A stretch of 64,000 bases of DNA. It comes from Limnobaculum parvum. Lineage in GTDB: Bacteria; Pseudomonadota; Gammaproteobacteria; Enterobacterales; Enterobacteriaceae. The notes under the pieces were generated by a model. That model was not told where the DNA came from. It saw nothing but the letters and a program-made list of their open reading frames with translations, and did no database searches. The DNA is taken from assembly GCF_003096015.2 (NCBI RefSeq), contig NZ_CP029185.2:124001-188000 (forward strand), in the 5' to 3' direction. Below, piece after piece: positions 18,112 to 27,152 of the stretch. Position 1 is the stretch's first letter. Each line of letters begins with the position of its first letter. The position numbers and the translations under genes were made by a program.

Positions 18112-19013
18112 TCGAGCAATTTATCGGCGTTGATTGGGGTTCAACTAATCTGAGAGCATGGCTATTTGACGGCGATCTTTGCGTTGATTCGCTGCGTTCA
18201 GAGCAAGGGGTAACCCGCTTTAACGGACAGCAGCCGGAAGCTATTTTTCATCAACTGTTTGATAACTGGCTGGCTCAGTACCCTGACGGAATCCCTGTGG
18301 TTATGGCAGGTATGATCGGCAGCAACGCCGGGTGGATCCCTACCCCGTATCAAATGTGTCCTGCTAATGTAAGCCAGATCTCCCGCCATCTCATGCCGGT
18401 GACTCAGTTGGCCCCAATGCGTGCCTTGATTGTGCCAGGAATTGCCATTAATCATGATGGTAACTGCAACGTCATGCGGGGTGAAGAGACCCAGTTAGTG
18501 GGTGCTCATGCACAAAAGCCAGCGGCTTATTACGTGATGCCCGGCACCCATTGCAAGTGGGTACAAATGGATGGTGATACGGTGGCGGATTTCCGCACGG
18601 TCATGACTGGCGAATTGCATCATTTATTGATTAATCATTCTTTGGTGGGCGCAGGTATTGGTGTGCAGCGGGAGTCGCAGCAGGCATTTAGGCAGGGAAT
18701 GGAAGTCGGTTTTAATGAAACCCATATTATTCGTCGTCTGTTTGAAACTCGGGCGTCTCATGTTCTTGGTCAGTTAGATCCTTCAGTGGTTCAGGAGTGG
18801 CTGTCTGGGCTGCTTATTGGTAATGAAGTGGCGCAAATGCAGCAGCAATATGCAGGTGTGAATCAGCGTGGCGTGACAATTATCGGTAACCAGAGCTTGA
18901 CGGCTCGCTATCGTGAGGCGTTGACTTTAGCTGGTATACCACATCAGGCCATTGATGGAGATGATGCCTTTAAATCCGGTATAAGGAGTCTGGTTTATGA
19001 TCTGGAAAACTAA
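18108..19013 (+). CDS. dgoK: 2-dehydro-3-deoxygalactonokinase
   Basis: DgoK phosphorylates 2-keto-3-deoxygalactonate with ATP, step two of the De Ley-Doudoroff galactonate route. The 301 residues (E. coli 292) start with the ASKHA-type phosphate motif FIGVDWGSTNLRAWLF and include PGTHCKWV and AFKSGIRSL near the end. The start codon overlaps dgoR (ATGA) and the 3' end overlaps dgoA by 17 bases, so translation is tightly coupled. Confidence 0.95.
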   Translation: MIEQFIGVDWGSTNLRAWLFDGDLCVDSLRSEQGVTRFNGQQPEAIFHQLFDNWLAQYPDGIPVVMAGMIGSNAGWIPTPYQMCPANVSQISRHLMPVTQLAPMRALIVPGIAINHDGNCNVMRGEETQLVGAHAQKPAAYYVMPGTHCKWVQMDGDTVADFRTVMTGELHHLLINHSLVGAGIGVQRESQQAFRQGMEVGFNETHIIRRLFETRASHVLGQLDPSVVQEWLSGLLIGNEVAQMQQQYAGVNQRGVTIIGNQSLTARYREALTLAGIPHQAIDGDDAFKSGIRSLVYDLEN

Positions 19014-19614
19014 TTTTCCGCTAATTGCTATTTTGCGTGGTATCAAGCCTCAGGAGGTGGAATCTCACGTTTCTGCCCTGATTGAGACAGGTTTTGACGC
19101 CATTGAAATTCCACTGAATTCCCCGCAGTGGGAACTCAGTATTCCCAAGATGGTAGAACAATTTGGCTCTAAGGCGCTGATTGGTGCTGGTACGGTATTA
19201 ACGGTTGCCAACGTGGAGCATTTAGCCTCAATGGGGTGCCGAATGATCGTAACGCCGAATACCAATCCGGCCGTTATTCGACGCTCTGTGGAGTTTGGGA
19301 TGACGGTATGTGCGGGCTGTGCTACGGCAACCGAAGCCTTTACCGCGCTGGAGGCGGGTGCTCAAACGCTAAAAATATTCCCTTCCTCATCCTTTGGCCC
19401 TGATTACATAAAAGCGCTTAAAGCGGTTTTACCGCCAGAAATTCCAGTATTTGCCGTGGGTGGCGTGACGCCAGAAAACCTCCACCAGTATATGCGGGCG
19501 GGCTGTGTTGGTGCCGGGCTGGGAAGCGACCTGTATCGTGCAGGTCAGCCACCGGAACAGACGCGTCAACAAGCGCAACGTTTTGTTAAAGCCTATAAGG
19601 AAGTGCAGTTATGA
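18997..19614 (+). CDS. dgoA: 2-dehydro-3-deoxy-6-phosphogalactonate aldolase
   Basis: This class I aldolase cleaves KDPGal to pyruvate and glyceraldehyde 3-phosphate. The 205 residues form a single KDPG/KHG aldolase barrel. Visible catalytic elements are Arg14 (ILRG), Glu37 (AIEIPL) and the Schiff-base Lys126 in QTLKIFPSS, with AVGGVTPEN binding phosphate. It is a stand-alone aldolase, not fused to the dehydratase. It overlaps dgoK by 17 and dgoD by 4 bases. Confidence 0.95.
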   Translation: MIWKTNFPLIAILRGIKPQEVESHVSALIETGFDAIEIPLNSPQWELSIPKMVEQFGSKALIGAGTVLTVANVEHLASMGCRMIVTPNTNPAVIRRSVEFGMTVCAGCATATEAFTALEAGAQTLKIFPSSSFGPDYIKALKAVLPPEIPVFAVGGVTPENLHQYMRAGCVGAGLGSDLYRAGQPPEQTRQQAQRFVKAYKEVQL

Positions 19615-20759
19615 AAATTACTAAGCTCACCACTTACCGTTTAGCTCCACGCTGGATGTTTCTTAAAGTAGAAACCGATGAAGGTGTAACTGGCTGGGGA
19701 GAACCGGTGATAGAAGGCCGTGCTCGCAGCGTTGAAGCAGCAGTACATGAATTGTCCGAGATGATCATTGGTCAAGATCCGGCCCGTATTAACGATATCT
19801 GGCAAACTCTGTATCGCGGTGGGTTTTATCGAGGTGGTCCTATTCTGATGAGTGCTATTTCCGGCATCGATCAGGCTCTGTGGGATATCAAAGGCAAAGT
19901 ATTAGGGGTTCCGGTTTACCAACTGTTGGGTGGACTGGTGCGCGATAAAATTAAAGCCTATAGCTGGGTAGGGGGCGATCGCCCATCTGATGTAATTTCT
20001 GGCATTAAGACACTGAAAAATATTGGTTTCGATACTTTCAAGCTTAATGGCTGTGAAGAGATGGGGATCATCGACAACTCACGTAAAGTGGATGAAGCCG
20101 TAGCCGTAGTGGCAGAAATTCGTGAAGCATTTGGCAATAGCATCGAGTTTGGTCTGGATTTCCACGGACGTGTTGATGCACCAATGGCAAAAATTCTGAT
20201 TAAAGAGCTGGAACCTTATCGTCCACTGTTTATTGAGGAACCCGTGTTGGCGGAGCAGGCGGAATATTATGTTCGTCTGGCAGCGCAGACCCATATCCCT
20301 ATTGCAGCCGGTGAACGTATGTTCTCCCGTTTTGAGTTTAAACGCGTGTTGGCGGATGGCGGTTTGGGCATCGTTCAACCCGATCTTTCCCATGCGGGTG
20401 GTATAACCGAGTGCTATAAGATTGCAGCGATGGCAGAGTCTTATGATGTCGCGTTTGCACCGCATTGCCCACTGGGGCCGATTGCGCTGGCTTCTTGTCT
20501 GCATATTGATTTTGTGGCGCGTAATGCGGTACTTCAGGAGCAGAGCATGGGTATTCACTATAATCAGGGCGCGGAGCTACTGGATTATGTGTTGAATAAA
20601 GAAGACTTCGCTATGGACGATGGATATTTCTATCCACCAACTAAACCAGGGTTAGGGGTAGAAGTGAATGAAGAGTTAGTGATTGAACGCAGCAAGCACG
20701 CACCCGACTGGCGTAACCCGATTTGGCGTTATCCCGATGGCGCTGTTGCCGAGTGGTAA
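19611..20759 (+). CDS. dgoD: D-galactonate dehydratase
   Basis: DgoD dehydrates D-galactonate to 2-keto-3-deoxygalactonate, step one of the pathway. The 382 residues belong to the enolase/mandelate racemase superfamily. The Mg ligands fall at Asp183 (GLDFHGR), Glu209 (FIEEP) and Glu235 (AAGERM). His185 and His285 (FAPHCPLGP) complete the acid/base pair, with the same numbering as the E. coli enzyme. The 4-base overlap with dgoA continues the coupled operon. Confidence 0.97.
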   Translation: MKITKLTTYRLAPRWMFLKVETDEGVTGWGEPVIEGRARSVEAAVHELSEMIIGQDPARINDIWQTLYRGGFYRGGPILMSAISGIDQALWDIKGKVLGVPVYQLLGGLVRDKIKAYSWVGGDRPSDVISGIKTLKNIGFDTFKLNGCEEMGIIDNSRKVDEAVAVVAEIREAFGNSIEFGLDFHGRVDAPMAKILIKELEPYRPLFIEEPVLAEQAEYYVRLAAQTHIPIAAGERMFSRFEFKRVLADGGLGIVQPDLSHAGGITECYKIAAMAESYDVAFAPHCPLGPIALASCLHIDFVARNAVLQEQSMGIHYNQGAELLDYVLNKEDFAMDDGYFYPPTKPGLGVEVNEELVIERSKHAPDWRNPIWRYPDGAVAEW

Positions 20760-20969
20760 TAATGACATGGTGAAAGCATAGCGTTTATTTAAAACGCCAT
20801 TAATCAGTCAATTAAATTATTAAAGTAATAAACCGGCGTAAATGCTCGTCTAGGGTTCCCTTACGCCTAAACTTGATCTAATGAGTTTTATTACATTGAT
20901 AAATATGACTATATTTTGGTTTGTATTATTTTCCGGAAGTATAAAAACAATTAAACAGGATACTCTACA

Positions 20970-22271
20970 ATGGATAAAACAATCGATTCGGCAGAGGTAA
21001 TAAAGCCTACCAAGCGTCGCTATATTACCTTATTGATGATTTTTATTACGGTGGTGATTTGCTATGTCGACAGGGCAAATCTGGCCGTGGCATCCGCTAA
21101 AATTCAACAGGAGTTTGGCATTACGAAAACGGAAATGGGGTATATTTTTTCCGCCTTCGCTTGGACTTATACCGCCTGTCAAATCCCGGGAGGTTGGTTT
21201 TTAGATCGGGTTGGTTCCAAACTTACCTACTTTATCGCCATCATGGGCTGGTCAGTCGCCACGCTATGTCAGGGCTTTGCCGGCAGCTTAGCTTCTCTGA
21301 TTGGTTTGCGTGCAGTGACCGGTTTGTTTGAAGCGCCAGCTTTCCCGGTTAATAACCGGGTTGTCACCAGTTGGTTCCCTGAGCAGGAACGTGCGGGTGC
21401 GGTTGGTTTTTATACTTCAGGGCAGTTTGTTGGTCTGGCATTTTTAACGCCAATGCTGATTTGGGTTCAGGAAATCCTGAGCTGGCATTGGGTGTTCTTT
21501 ATGACCGGTGCTATCGGTATTGTCTGGGCGCTGATTTGGCATTTTAATTATCAAAACCCGAGAAAAAGCAAAAAGATAAATCGTGCTGAGCTTGAGTATA
21601 TCGAGCAAGGTGGCGGTATGGTTGATGGTGATGCGCTTATTGAGAAAAAAGAGAAAGTGCCATTTACCCGTGCGGATTGGAAACTCATTTTCCATCGTAA
21701 GCTGGTTGGGGTTTATTTAGGCCAGTTTGCTATTGCTTCTATGCTATGGTTCTTCCTGACTTGGTTCCCTAACTATTTGACACAGGAAAAAGGAATTGCC
21801 GCGTTAACCGCTGGTTTTATGACGACAGTGCCTTTTCTAGCGGCTTTTTTAGGGGTTCTGCTTTCTGGCCAACTGGCCGATAAGTTAACCCGCAGTGGTA
21901 AGTCCATTGGTTTTGCCCGTAAAACGCCGATTATCTGTGGCTTGTTGCTTTCTTCTTGCATTATGGGAGCCAACTACACTAACGATCCGATTTGGATCAT
22001 GGTGCTGATGGCGGTAGCGTTTTTTGGTAATGGCTTTGCCTCGATTACTTGGTCGCTGGTCTCTTCACTGGCCCCGGTTCGTCTGATTGGTTTAACCGGT
22101 GGCGTATTTAATTTTATCGGTGGTTTGGGTGGCATCACGGTGCCGTTAGTGGTGGGTTATCTGGCTCAAAATTACGGTTTTGCTCCTTCTCTTATTTATA
22201 TCTCTGTTGTGGCGGTGATTGGAGCGCTGTCGTATATTTTGTTAGTTGGGGAAGTGAAGCGGATAGCCTAG
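20970..22271 (+). CDS. dgoT: D-galactonate:H+ symporter (MFS, anion:cation symporter family)
   Basis: DgoT imports D-galactonate with protons across the inner membrane. The 433-residue protein has 12 predicted helices. Helix 1 contains VVICYVDRANLAVA (carrying the conserved Asp and Arg of the family), then TACQIPGGWFLDRVG and LFEAPAFPVNNRVV; the second half begins near residue 225. It lies 210 bases after dgoD; the gap holds an inverted repeat (GGCGTAA...TTACGCC, about 20834-20870) that may lower read-through. It may have its own promoter. Confidence 0.93.
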   Translation: MDKTIDSAEVIKPTKRRYITLLMIFITVVICYVDRANLAVASAKIQQEFGITKTEMGYIFSAFAWTYTACQIPGGWFLDRVGSKLTYFIAIMGWSVATLCQGFAGSLASLIGLRAVTGLFEAPAFPVNNRVVTSWFPEQERAGAVGFYTSGQFVGLAFLTPMLIWVQEILSWHWVFFMTGAIGIVWALIWHFNYQNPRKSKKINRAELEYIEQGGGMVDGDALIEKKEKVPFTRADWKLIFHRKLVGVYLGQFAIASMLWFFLTWFPNYLTQEKGIAALTAGFMTTVPFLAAFLGVLLSGQLADKLTRSGKSIGFARKTPIICGLLLSSCIMGANYTNDPIWIMVLMAVAFFGNGFASITWSLVSSLAPVRLIGLTGGVFNFIGGLGGITVPLVVGYLAQNYGFAPSLIYISVVAVIGALSYILLVGEVKRIA

Positions 22272-22276
22272 CTTGC

Positions 22277-22314
22277 CAAGGGCTATGACCGATCGGCCAT
22301 AGCCCTTGAGTTTT
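22277..22314 (+). terminator. Terminator-like hairpin after dgoT
   Basis: An 11-bp perfect stem CAAGGGCTATG / CATAGCCCTTG is followed by GAGTTTTG, just past the dgoT stop. Confidence 0.75.
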
Positions 22315-22342
22315 GTGTAAATTATTTTTATTAGCCATTGTG

Positions 22343-22412
22343 TATATTCCGGTCGTAAAGGGGATGTGCTCATATCACCTTCGTGCTCGGCCGAAAGAGC
22401 ATTTGTATCTAG
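22343..22412 (-). repeat. Dispersed intergenic repeat, copy C (partial, inverted)
   Basis: Read on the minus strand, CGGCCGAGCAC (22383-22393) lies between an upstream AAATG.TCT block and a downstream TTACGACCGGAATAT block. These match copy B at 47840-47902 in order and spacing. It lies between dgoT and yidR and lacks the 5' half seen in copies A and B. Confidence 0.6.
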
Positions 22413-22614
22413 TATCGACGCGTGTTTTATATCATATCTCCTTGCCGTAACCCCGATTCCCGCCTATATCTATTTAACATCATTATGTTATTCATTTTCT
22501 TAACGAGTGAGGAAATAGCCATAGCGGTGGAATTTTTTATAACCTTTCAGTGACAGTTGAAAATTTATCTTGCAACATAAAGATTCGTACAGGCGACAAG
22601 GTAGGAGCACATCG

Positions 22615-23904
22615 ATGCGTGAAACAGAAAAACAAATTACCTATACGCCCTGCAACCACCAGTTAACTAACGTTAACGTATGGACACCGGACAGTCAGTG
22701 GTTGGTTTATGATGTCCGGCCCAATGGTTCGTCGTTTACCGGCGAGACTATCGAACGGGTGAATATTGATAGCTGCGAAGTTGAAATTGTTTATCAGGCG
22801 GAACCGCAAAGCTATGTTGGCGTGGTCACCGCTAGCCCGGTTGAACCAGTACGCTATGTCTTTATCCACAGCCCGGAAAAACCGGATGAACAGTGGCACT
22901 ATGACTTTCATCACCGTCGCGGTGTGATTGTGAGTGAACCAGATAGAAAACACGCCGTTACGCTAGATGCATTCGATATTACTCCCCCGTTTACCCGCGG
23001 TGCATTACGCGGCGGTTCCCATGTCCATGTTTTTAGCCCGGACGGAAGTCGGCTGAGTTTTACCTATAATGATCATGTCATGCATGAGAAAGGTTCACAG
23101 TTCGATCAGCGTAATATTGGTGTCGCGGTGCCATTACATGCGGTTCAGGTGGACAAGCAACATGTTCGAGAATATGACGGCAGCCATTTCTGTGTTCTGG
23201 TGAGTTCAACGGTATTGGTTCCGGAAGCTGGCAGTGATGAAATCAGCCGGGCTTATGAAGAGGGATGGGTGGGTAATGAAGGCTATATTACCGCACAGGG
23301 AGCGACCCAGCGTTGGGCGCTGGCATTTATTGGCGATACTCGAGCAGAAGATGGCAGTAAGCTTTCGGAAGTTTTTATTGTTGATCTACCTGAATATTTG
23401 GATGATTACGCCAAGCCCGGTGAGTACCCACTCACTGGAACAGCGGAGCAGATGCCGGCACCACCGGCTGGCGTGAGCCAGCGCCGTTTGACAGATACCG
23501 GCGATCGTCGTTTTCCAGGGGTAGTCTCTTCACCACGTCACTGGATTCGTGGTTCACCAGACGGCAGTAAAATTGCATTCCTGATGAAAGATGATTTTGA
23601 TGTGGTTCAGGTTTGGCTGGTTTCTCCACTGGGTGGTGAATTAAAGCAAGTGACTGACGGAGGCTATGGTGTGGATTCTGCATTTAGCTGGAGCCCTGAT
23701 GGTCGCAGTTTAGCTTTCGTAATGGACAGTAGTATTGTGTTGTGTGATGTTAACAGTGGGGTAGTCAAACGATTAACCGAGAAGAGTGTAAACCACCTTT
23801 GTGCGGATGCGGTGGTGTTTTCACCAAATGGGCAATATATTGCTTACATGCGAAAAGTAGACGGTTTCTCTCAATTGTTTATTACCGCCACTGAACTGGA
23901 TTAA
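22615..23904 (+). CDS. yidR: YidR, TolB-like beta-propeller protein (DUF3748)
   Basis: The 429 residues resemble E. coli YidR (415 aa). Beta-propeller blade signatures recur: WTPDSQWLVYD near the start, FSPDGSRLSFTYND, GSPDGSKIAFLMKDD, WSPDGRSLAFVMD and FSPNGQYIAYMRK. The protein has no obvious signal peptide. Its role is unknown; the propellers resemble oligogalacturonate lyase and TolB types. The ATG at 22615 follows GTAGGAGCACATCG. In E. coli yidR adjoins yidQ-ibpA; here kbp and a carbonic anhydrase gene lie between them. Confidence 0.88.
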   Translation: MRETEKQITYTPCNHQLTNVNVWTPDSQWLVYDVRPNGSSFTGETIERVNIDSCEVEIVYQAEPQSYVGVVTASPVEPVRYVFIHSPEKPDEQWHYDFHHRRGVIVSEPDRKHAVTLDAFDITPPFTRGALRGGSHVHVFSPDGSRLSFTYNDHVMHEKGSQFDQRNIGVAVPLHAVQVDKQHVREYDGSHFCVLVSSTVLVPEAGSDEISRAYEEGWVGNEGYITAQGATQRWALAFIGDTRAEDGSKLSEVFIVDLPEYLDDYAKPGEYPLTGTAEQMPAPPAGVSQRRLTDTGDRRFPGVVSSPRHWIRGSPDGSKIAFLMKDDFDVVQVWLVSPLGGELKQVTDGGYGVDSAFSWSPDGRSLAFVMDSSIVLCDVNSGVVKRLTEKSVNHLCADAVVFSPNGQYIAYMRKVDGFSQLFITATELD

Positions 23905-24038
23905 CACAAAATTAGTGTGTGAGCAGTTCGTGGGATATACTATGAAGAGCGCTTATCTCTCACTGACGGGGTGGTTCACCACGGTTTTAGTCAGAAATAA
24001 GTGGTGTTTAAACATTTTAACTGTTGTTGGAGAATATA

Positions 24039-24485
24039 ATGGGAATGTTATTCAATTTTGTTAAGGAAGCAGGCGAAAAGCTTTGGGATAGTGTCTCTAG
24101 CAAACCAGAAGATAAAGCAGCAAAACTGAAGGCGCACTTAGATAAAATGGGTCTGCCAGGTTCAGATAAAGTTGATATTAAAGTAGAAAACGACACCGTT
24201 ATCGTTGGTGGCGAAGCTGCAGATCAGGAATTGAAAGAGAAGCTGATGGTTATTCTGGGTAACGTTGCATCTATCGGTAACGTTCAGGATCAAGTTTCTG
24301 TTATTCAGCCGTCAGAAGAAGGTAACTTCTATACCGTTCAGAAAGGCGATACTCTGGGTGCGATTGCTAAGTCTCAGTATGGTGATTCCAACAAATACCA
24401 GAAGATTTTTGAAGCTAACAAACCAATGTTAAGTCATCCGGATAAAATCTATCCAGGACAAGTTCTGCGTATTCCAAAATTATAA
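24039..24485 (+). CDS. kbp: Potassium-binding protein Kbp (BON + LysM)
   Basis: This 148-residue protein has a BON domain (about 20-88) and a C-terminal LysM domain (about 97-147: FYTVQKGDTLGAIAKSQYGD... IYPGQVLRIP), as in E. coli Kbp/YgaU (149 aa). Kbp is a cytoplasmic K+-binding protein made under osmotic and stationary-phase stress. No signal peptide is present. The start ATG follows TTGGAGAATATA. It is a single gene with its own terminator. Confidence 0.93.
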   Translation: MGMLFNFVKEAGEKLWDSVSSKPEDKAAKLKAHLDKMGLPGSDKVDIKVENDTVIVGGEAADQELKEKLMVILGNVASIGNVQDQVSVIQPSEEGNFYTVQKGDTLGAIAKSQYGDSNKYQKIFEANKPMLSHPDKIYPGQVLRIPKL

Positions 24486-24508
24486 TCAGTTATTAATTAA
24501 TTGATTTT

Positions 24509-24547
24509 AAAAGCCTCCGAATTTTAATGAGTTCGGAGGCTTTTTTA
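24509..24547 (+). terminator. Rho-independent terminator of kbp
   Basis: A 13-bp stem AAAAGCCTCCGAA / TTCGGAGGCTTTT with a 10-nt loop and a T-tail. Confidence 0.95.
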
Positions 24548-24954
24548 TTTCTATTTTTCTGCCCTGCGCATTTTTATATTTATTATTGCAATTAATTCTT
24601 ATTTGTTTTTGGTACGAAATAGAATAAATAGGCTCCATTTTAGATTCATATTTCATTTTCCTTTGCTTTATTGAGCATTCATAACAGCTATTTGAGAAGG
24701 TTATATTATTTTTCATTGGGTTACCAAAATGGTACCTGTGTGTTATTTAAGCCATATCAATAAGTTACATATTATTACACTTTGCATCAGGTTAATTACA
24801 GCTCCGTTGATTCCTGCCGTTTTAATCGAATATATAATCAATGAACACAGGAATTAATTTTCCACTGTATCCAGGGATGATAGCAATATTGAATTCGATT
24901 GATGCCTGCCATCTCCCTCTAATATTGTTCCGGCTAATTTTGAAAGGAAATAAT
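24548..24954. other. AT-rich intergenic region before the carbonic anhydrase gene
   Basis: About 400 bases of strongly AT-rich DNA that must hold the carbonic anhydrase promoter. I see no credible ORF or RNA gene here. Confidence 0.4.
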
Positions 24955-25677
24955 GTGAAAACGTTTATCGCTGTTTGTGGTCTGGCATTGTCTTTTAGTG
25001 CGCTTGCATCTCCTCATTGGGAATACAGCGGTGAAGCCGGGCCAGAGCATTGGGCTGAATTAGCACCAGAATTTGCAGCCTGCCACGCTCAAAACCAGTC
25101 GCCGGTTAACCTGACCGGTACTGTTAAATCCGATCTGAAACCTTTCCATATTACTTACGCCGCAGGCGCTGAAAATATGGTGAACAATGGTCATACATTA
25201 CAGGTTAATTATGCACCGGGTAGCAAAGTTGAGGTTGATGGTATTTCATTTGAACTGAAACAGTTCCATTTCCATACCCCAAGTGAGAACCAAATTGATG
25301 GTAAAACTTTCCCAATGGAAATTCACTTTGTTCATGCCAATAGTAAGGGTGAACTGACCGTGTTGGCCGTTATGGTGAAAGAAGGCAAAGCGAATCCAAC
25401 ATTGGCTAAACTGTGGAAAGAGATGCCTAAGACCGGTGAAACAGTGACCTATGATCAAAAGATCAATGCTAAAGGTTTATTACCAACTAACCTGCATTAC
25501 TATCGTTTTAGCGGTTCTTTGACCACGCCTCCTTGTACTGAAGGCGTCCGTTGGTTAGTGCTGAAGAATCAAATCACTGCTAGCCATGAACAAATTCAGG
25601 CGTTTACCGCGCTGATGGGCCATCCAAATAACCGCCCTATTCAGCCAATCAATGCCCGTGAAGTTCTGAAAGACTAA
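24955..25677 (+). CDS. cah: Periplasmic alpha-class carbonic anhydrase
   Basis: It hydrates CO2 to bicarbonate in the periplasm. The 240 residues start with a signal peptide (KTFIAVCGLALSFSALA, cleaved before SPHWEY). Alpha-CA signatures follow: QSPVNL, the zinc histidines in QFHFHTPSEN and EIHFVH, and YRFSGSLTTPPCTEGVRW near the C-terminus, with two Cys for the usual disulphide. I chose GTG 24955 because GAAAGGAAATAAT precedes it and it opens exactly at the signal peptide; an upstream in-frame ATG would add 38 residues that break it. The gene is absent from E. coli K-12 but found in Klebsiella and Pectobacterium. Confidence 0.93.
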   Translation: MKTFIAVCGLALSFSALASPHWEYSGEAGPEHWAELAPEFAACHAQNQSPVNLTGTVKSDLKPFHITYAAGAENMVNNGHTLQVNYAPGSKVEVDGISFELKQFHFHTPSENQIDGKTFPMEIHFVHANSKGELTVLAVMVKEGKANPTLAKLWKEMPKTGETVTYDQKINAKGLLPTNLHYYRFSGSLTTPPCTEGVRWLVLKNQITASHEQIQAFTALMGHPNNRPIQPINAREVLKD

Positions 25678-25691
25678 GTAAACTGCGTCCT

Positions 25692-25723
25692 GCCGGCGTT
25701 AATAATGTTTGATTAACGCTGGC
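25692..25723 (+). terminator. Hairpin after the carbonic anhydrase gene
   Basis: A 12-base stem GCCGGCGTTAAT / ATTAACGCTGGC (one G-T pair) begins 15 bases after the stop. There is no strong T-run, so it may be a weak terminator. Confidence 0.55.
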
Positions 25724-25971
25724 TGGATTATTTCGTTTTCCCCCGCCAACTCGCTCATAACATTATCTATTTTCAATTCAGTTGATGATCTCTTTTATTA
25801 TCGGATCCAGACGTCTGGTGGAATGATATGGCTACATTCCTAGCATATCTGGTCGATGAGGCAGGATGAGGAAGACGCTAATGAATCCAGCCAGTGAAAT
25901 GATGCGAAAGAAGAACAATGGTTTCACTGATAGCCAGCGTTGTGTCGCTAATGCAGAACCGATTGCCCGTA

Positions 25972-26349
25972 TTACTTCTTATCGCCAGCTTTTTCCCTTG
26001 GGGGAGGCGTATAGCCGGAACCTTTCATCAGCCCCTTATTTTGCTTTTCTTTATCTGAATCTGAAATAGTTTTTCGTGGGGAAGATCGACCTTCGGTATC
26101 GCTGGCACGATAGAGGTCATAAGGTAGCAAGACGGTATCTAACATCGCAGAGAAGGGCAAATCGATAATCAGCAGGCTACGCATCAGCCACCCATGATTG
26201 TCGTCACCGATCATATCAATATCATTAGCCGTGCCGGGATAATACCTTTCATAAGGTGCCACGTGAGCCATCAGGCTGGAGCAACCAGAAAGTGCAAACA
26301 TTGTTGTACTGACACAAATAGGCAGTAAAAAACGTTTAACCGTAGTCAT
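25972..26349 (-). CDS. yidQ: YidQ-family outer-membrane lipoprotein
   Basis: A 125-residue protein with a lipoprotein signal peptide ending in the lipobox LSGC (Cys near residue 23). The YidQ core follows: YPGTANDIDMIGDD and the LLIIDLPFSAMLDTVLLPYDLYR segment. E. coli YidQ is 110 aa and of unknown function. The gene is divergent from ibpA, as in E. coli, so the ibpA promoter region is shared. Confidence 0.88.
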   Translation of the reverse strand: MTTVKRFLLPICVSTTMFALSGCSSLMAHVAPYERYYPGTANDIDMIGDDNHGWLMRSLLIIDLPFSAMLDTVLLPYDLYRASDTEGRSSPRKTISDSDKEKQNKGLMKGSGYTPPPREKAGDKK

Positions 26350-26505
26350 GATTGTTTGCTATCCACAAAACGCATAATACGCTCTGACAGTTAATAATAT
26401 TGAGTTGAAGAGCAACGTTATAGCACTCAACTCCCTAAATTTGAACAGGGAACTCCAGATAATCGCGTGTCGATATAAAATTTAGCTTAGAAATAGATTT
26501 TTGCC

Positions 26506-26534
26506 GTTGAAAAATGAATTTATGCCTCCATTTT
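26506..26534 (+). promoter_or_regulatory. Sigma32 promoter of ibpA-ibpB
   Basis: GTTGAAA (26506-26512) and CCTCCATTTT (26525-26534) match the heat-shock consensus (CTTGAAA, 11-16 bases, CCCCATNT) with a 12-base spacer. This predicts a 5' UTR of about 110 nt. Sigma32 control of ibpAB is established in E. coli. Confidence 0.7.
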
Positions 26535-26620
26535 ATTAAGTGCGATCGATAAAGCAATGCCAATAGGGTTGCTGATCGCAGAAAGTTCATCTGTCCTGTA
26601 AGGAAGGTGATGTTGTTTAA

Positions 26621-26642
26621 CCTCGCTGATTTATTTAGGAGG
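26621..26642 (+). promoter_or_regulatory. ROSE-like RNA thermometer of ibpA
   Basis: In the 5' UTR, CCTCGCT (26621-26627) can pair with the whole Shine-Dalgarno AGGAGG (26637-26642), leaving one bulged G. This is the UYGCU-type pairing that defines ROSE elements. Heat melting would expose the ribosome site 8 bases before ATG 26651. Confidence 0.75.
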
Positions 26643-26650
26643 CGTTTTAT

Positions 26651-27064
26651 ATGCGTAATTTTGATCTTTCCCCACTGTATCGTTCAGCCATTGGTTTTGA
26701 CCGGATGCTGAATACCCTTGAGTCAGGCCAGAGTCAGAGCAATGGCGGCTACCCTCCCTATAACGTTGAGCTGGTTGATGAACACCACTACCGTATTGCT
26801 ATCGCGGTTGCCGGGTTTGCTGAAACTGAACTGGAGATTACCTCTCAGCCAAATCTGTTAGTGGTACGTGGTGCCAAACAGAGTCAGGAATCGGCAAAAA
26901 CCTACCTTTATCAAGGTATTGCCGAGCGTAATTTTGAACGCAAATTCCAACTGGCTGAACATATTCAGGTTGAAGGCGCTCATTTAGAAAACGGTTTGCT
27001 GTATATCGAGTTGGCTCGGGTTATTCCTGAGGCATCAAAGCCACGCCGTATCGAAATCAAGTAA
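26651..27064 (+). CDS. ibpA: Small heat-shock protein IbpA
   Basis: IbpA is an alpha-crystallin-type holdase that coats aggregating proteins for later rescue by DnaK/ClpB. The 137 residues match E. coli IbpA (137): N-terminal MRNFDLSPLYRSAIGFDR, the alpha-crystallin domain about 35-125 with YRIAIAVAGFAETELEI, AERNFERKFQLAEHI and AHLENGLLYIEL, and the C-terminal IEIK. The L-region IPEASKPRRIEI ends it. It is co-transcribed with ibpB, 88 bases downstream. Confidence 0.97.
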   Translation: MRNFDLSPLYRSAIGFDRMLNTLESGQSQSNGGYPPYNVELVDEHHYRIAIAVAGFAETELEITSQPNLLVVRGAKQSQESAKTYLYQGIAERNFERKFQLAEHIQVEGAHLENGLLYIELARVIPEASKPRRIEIK

Positions 27065-27127
27065 TAAAATGTCGAGGCGCTAAGCGCTAGAACAGTTAGT
27101 TGCCTGCCGTAATGGGGGCGGACCTCG

Positions 27128-27145
27128 CTCGCTTCAAAGAAGGAG
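27128..27145 (+). promoter_or_regulatory. ROSE-like RNA thermometer of ibpB
   Basis: Between ibpA and ibpB, CTC-g-CTTC (27128-27135) pairs with GAAGGAG (27139-27145) across a 3-nt loop, again with a single bulged G opposite the Shine-Dalgarno. ATG follows at 27153. Confidence 0.7.
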
Positions 27146-27152
27146 TTATATT

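Noticed and set aside
24507..24716. 69-residue minus-strand ORF after kbp
   Set aside because: It lies in AT-rich DNA, overlaps the kbp terminator, and has Lys/Asn-rich chance composition.
25866..26069. 67-residue plus-strand ORF before yidQ
   Set aside because: It overlaps the yidQ 3' end antisense and has no recognisable protein features.
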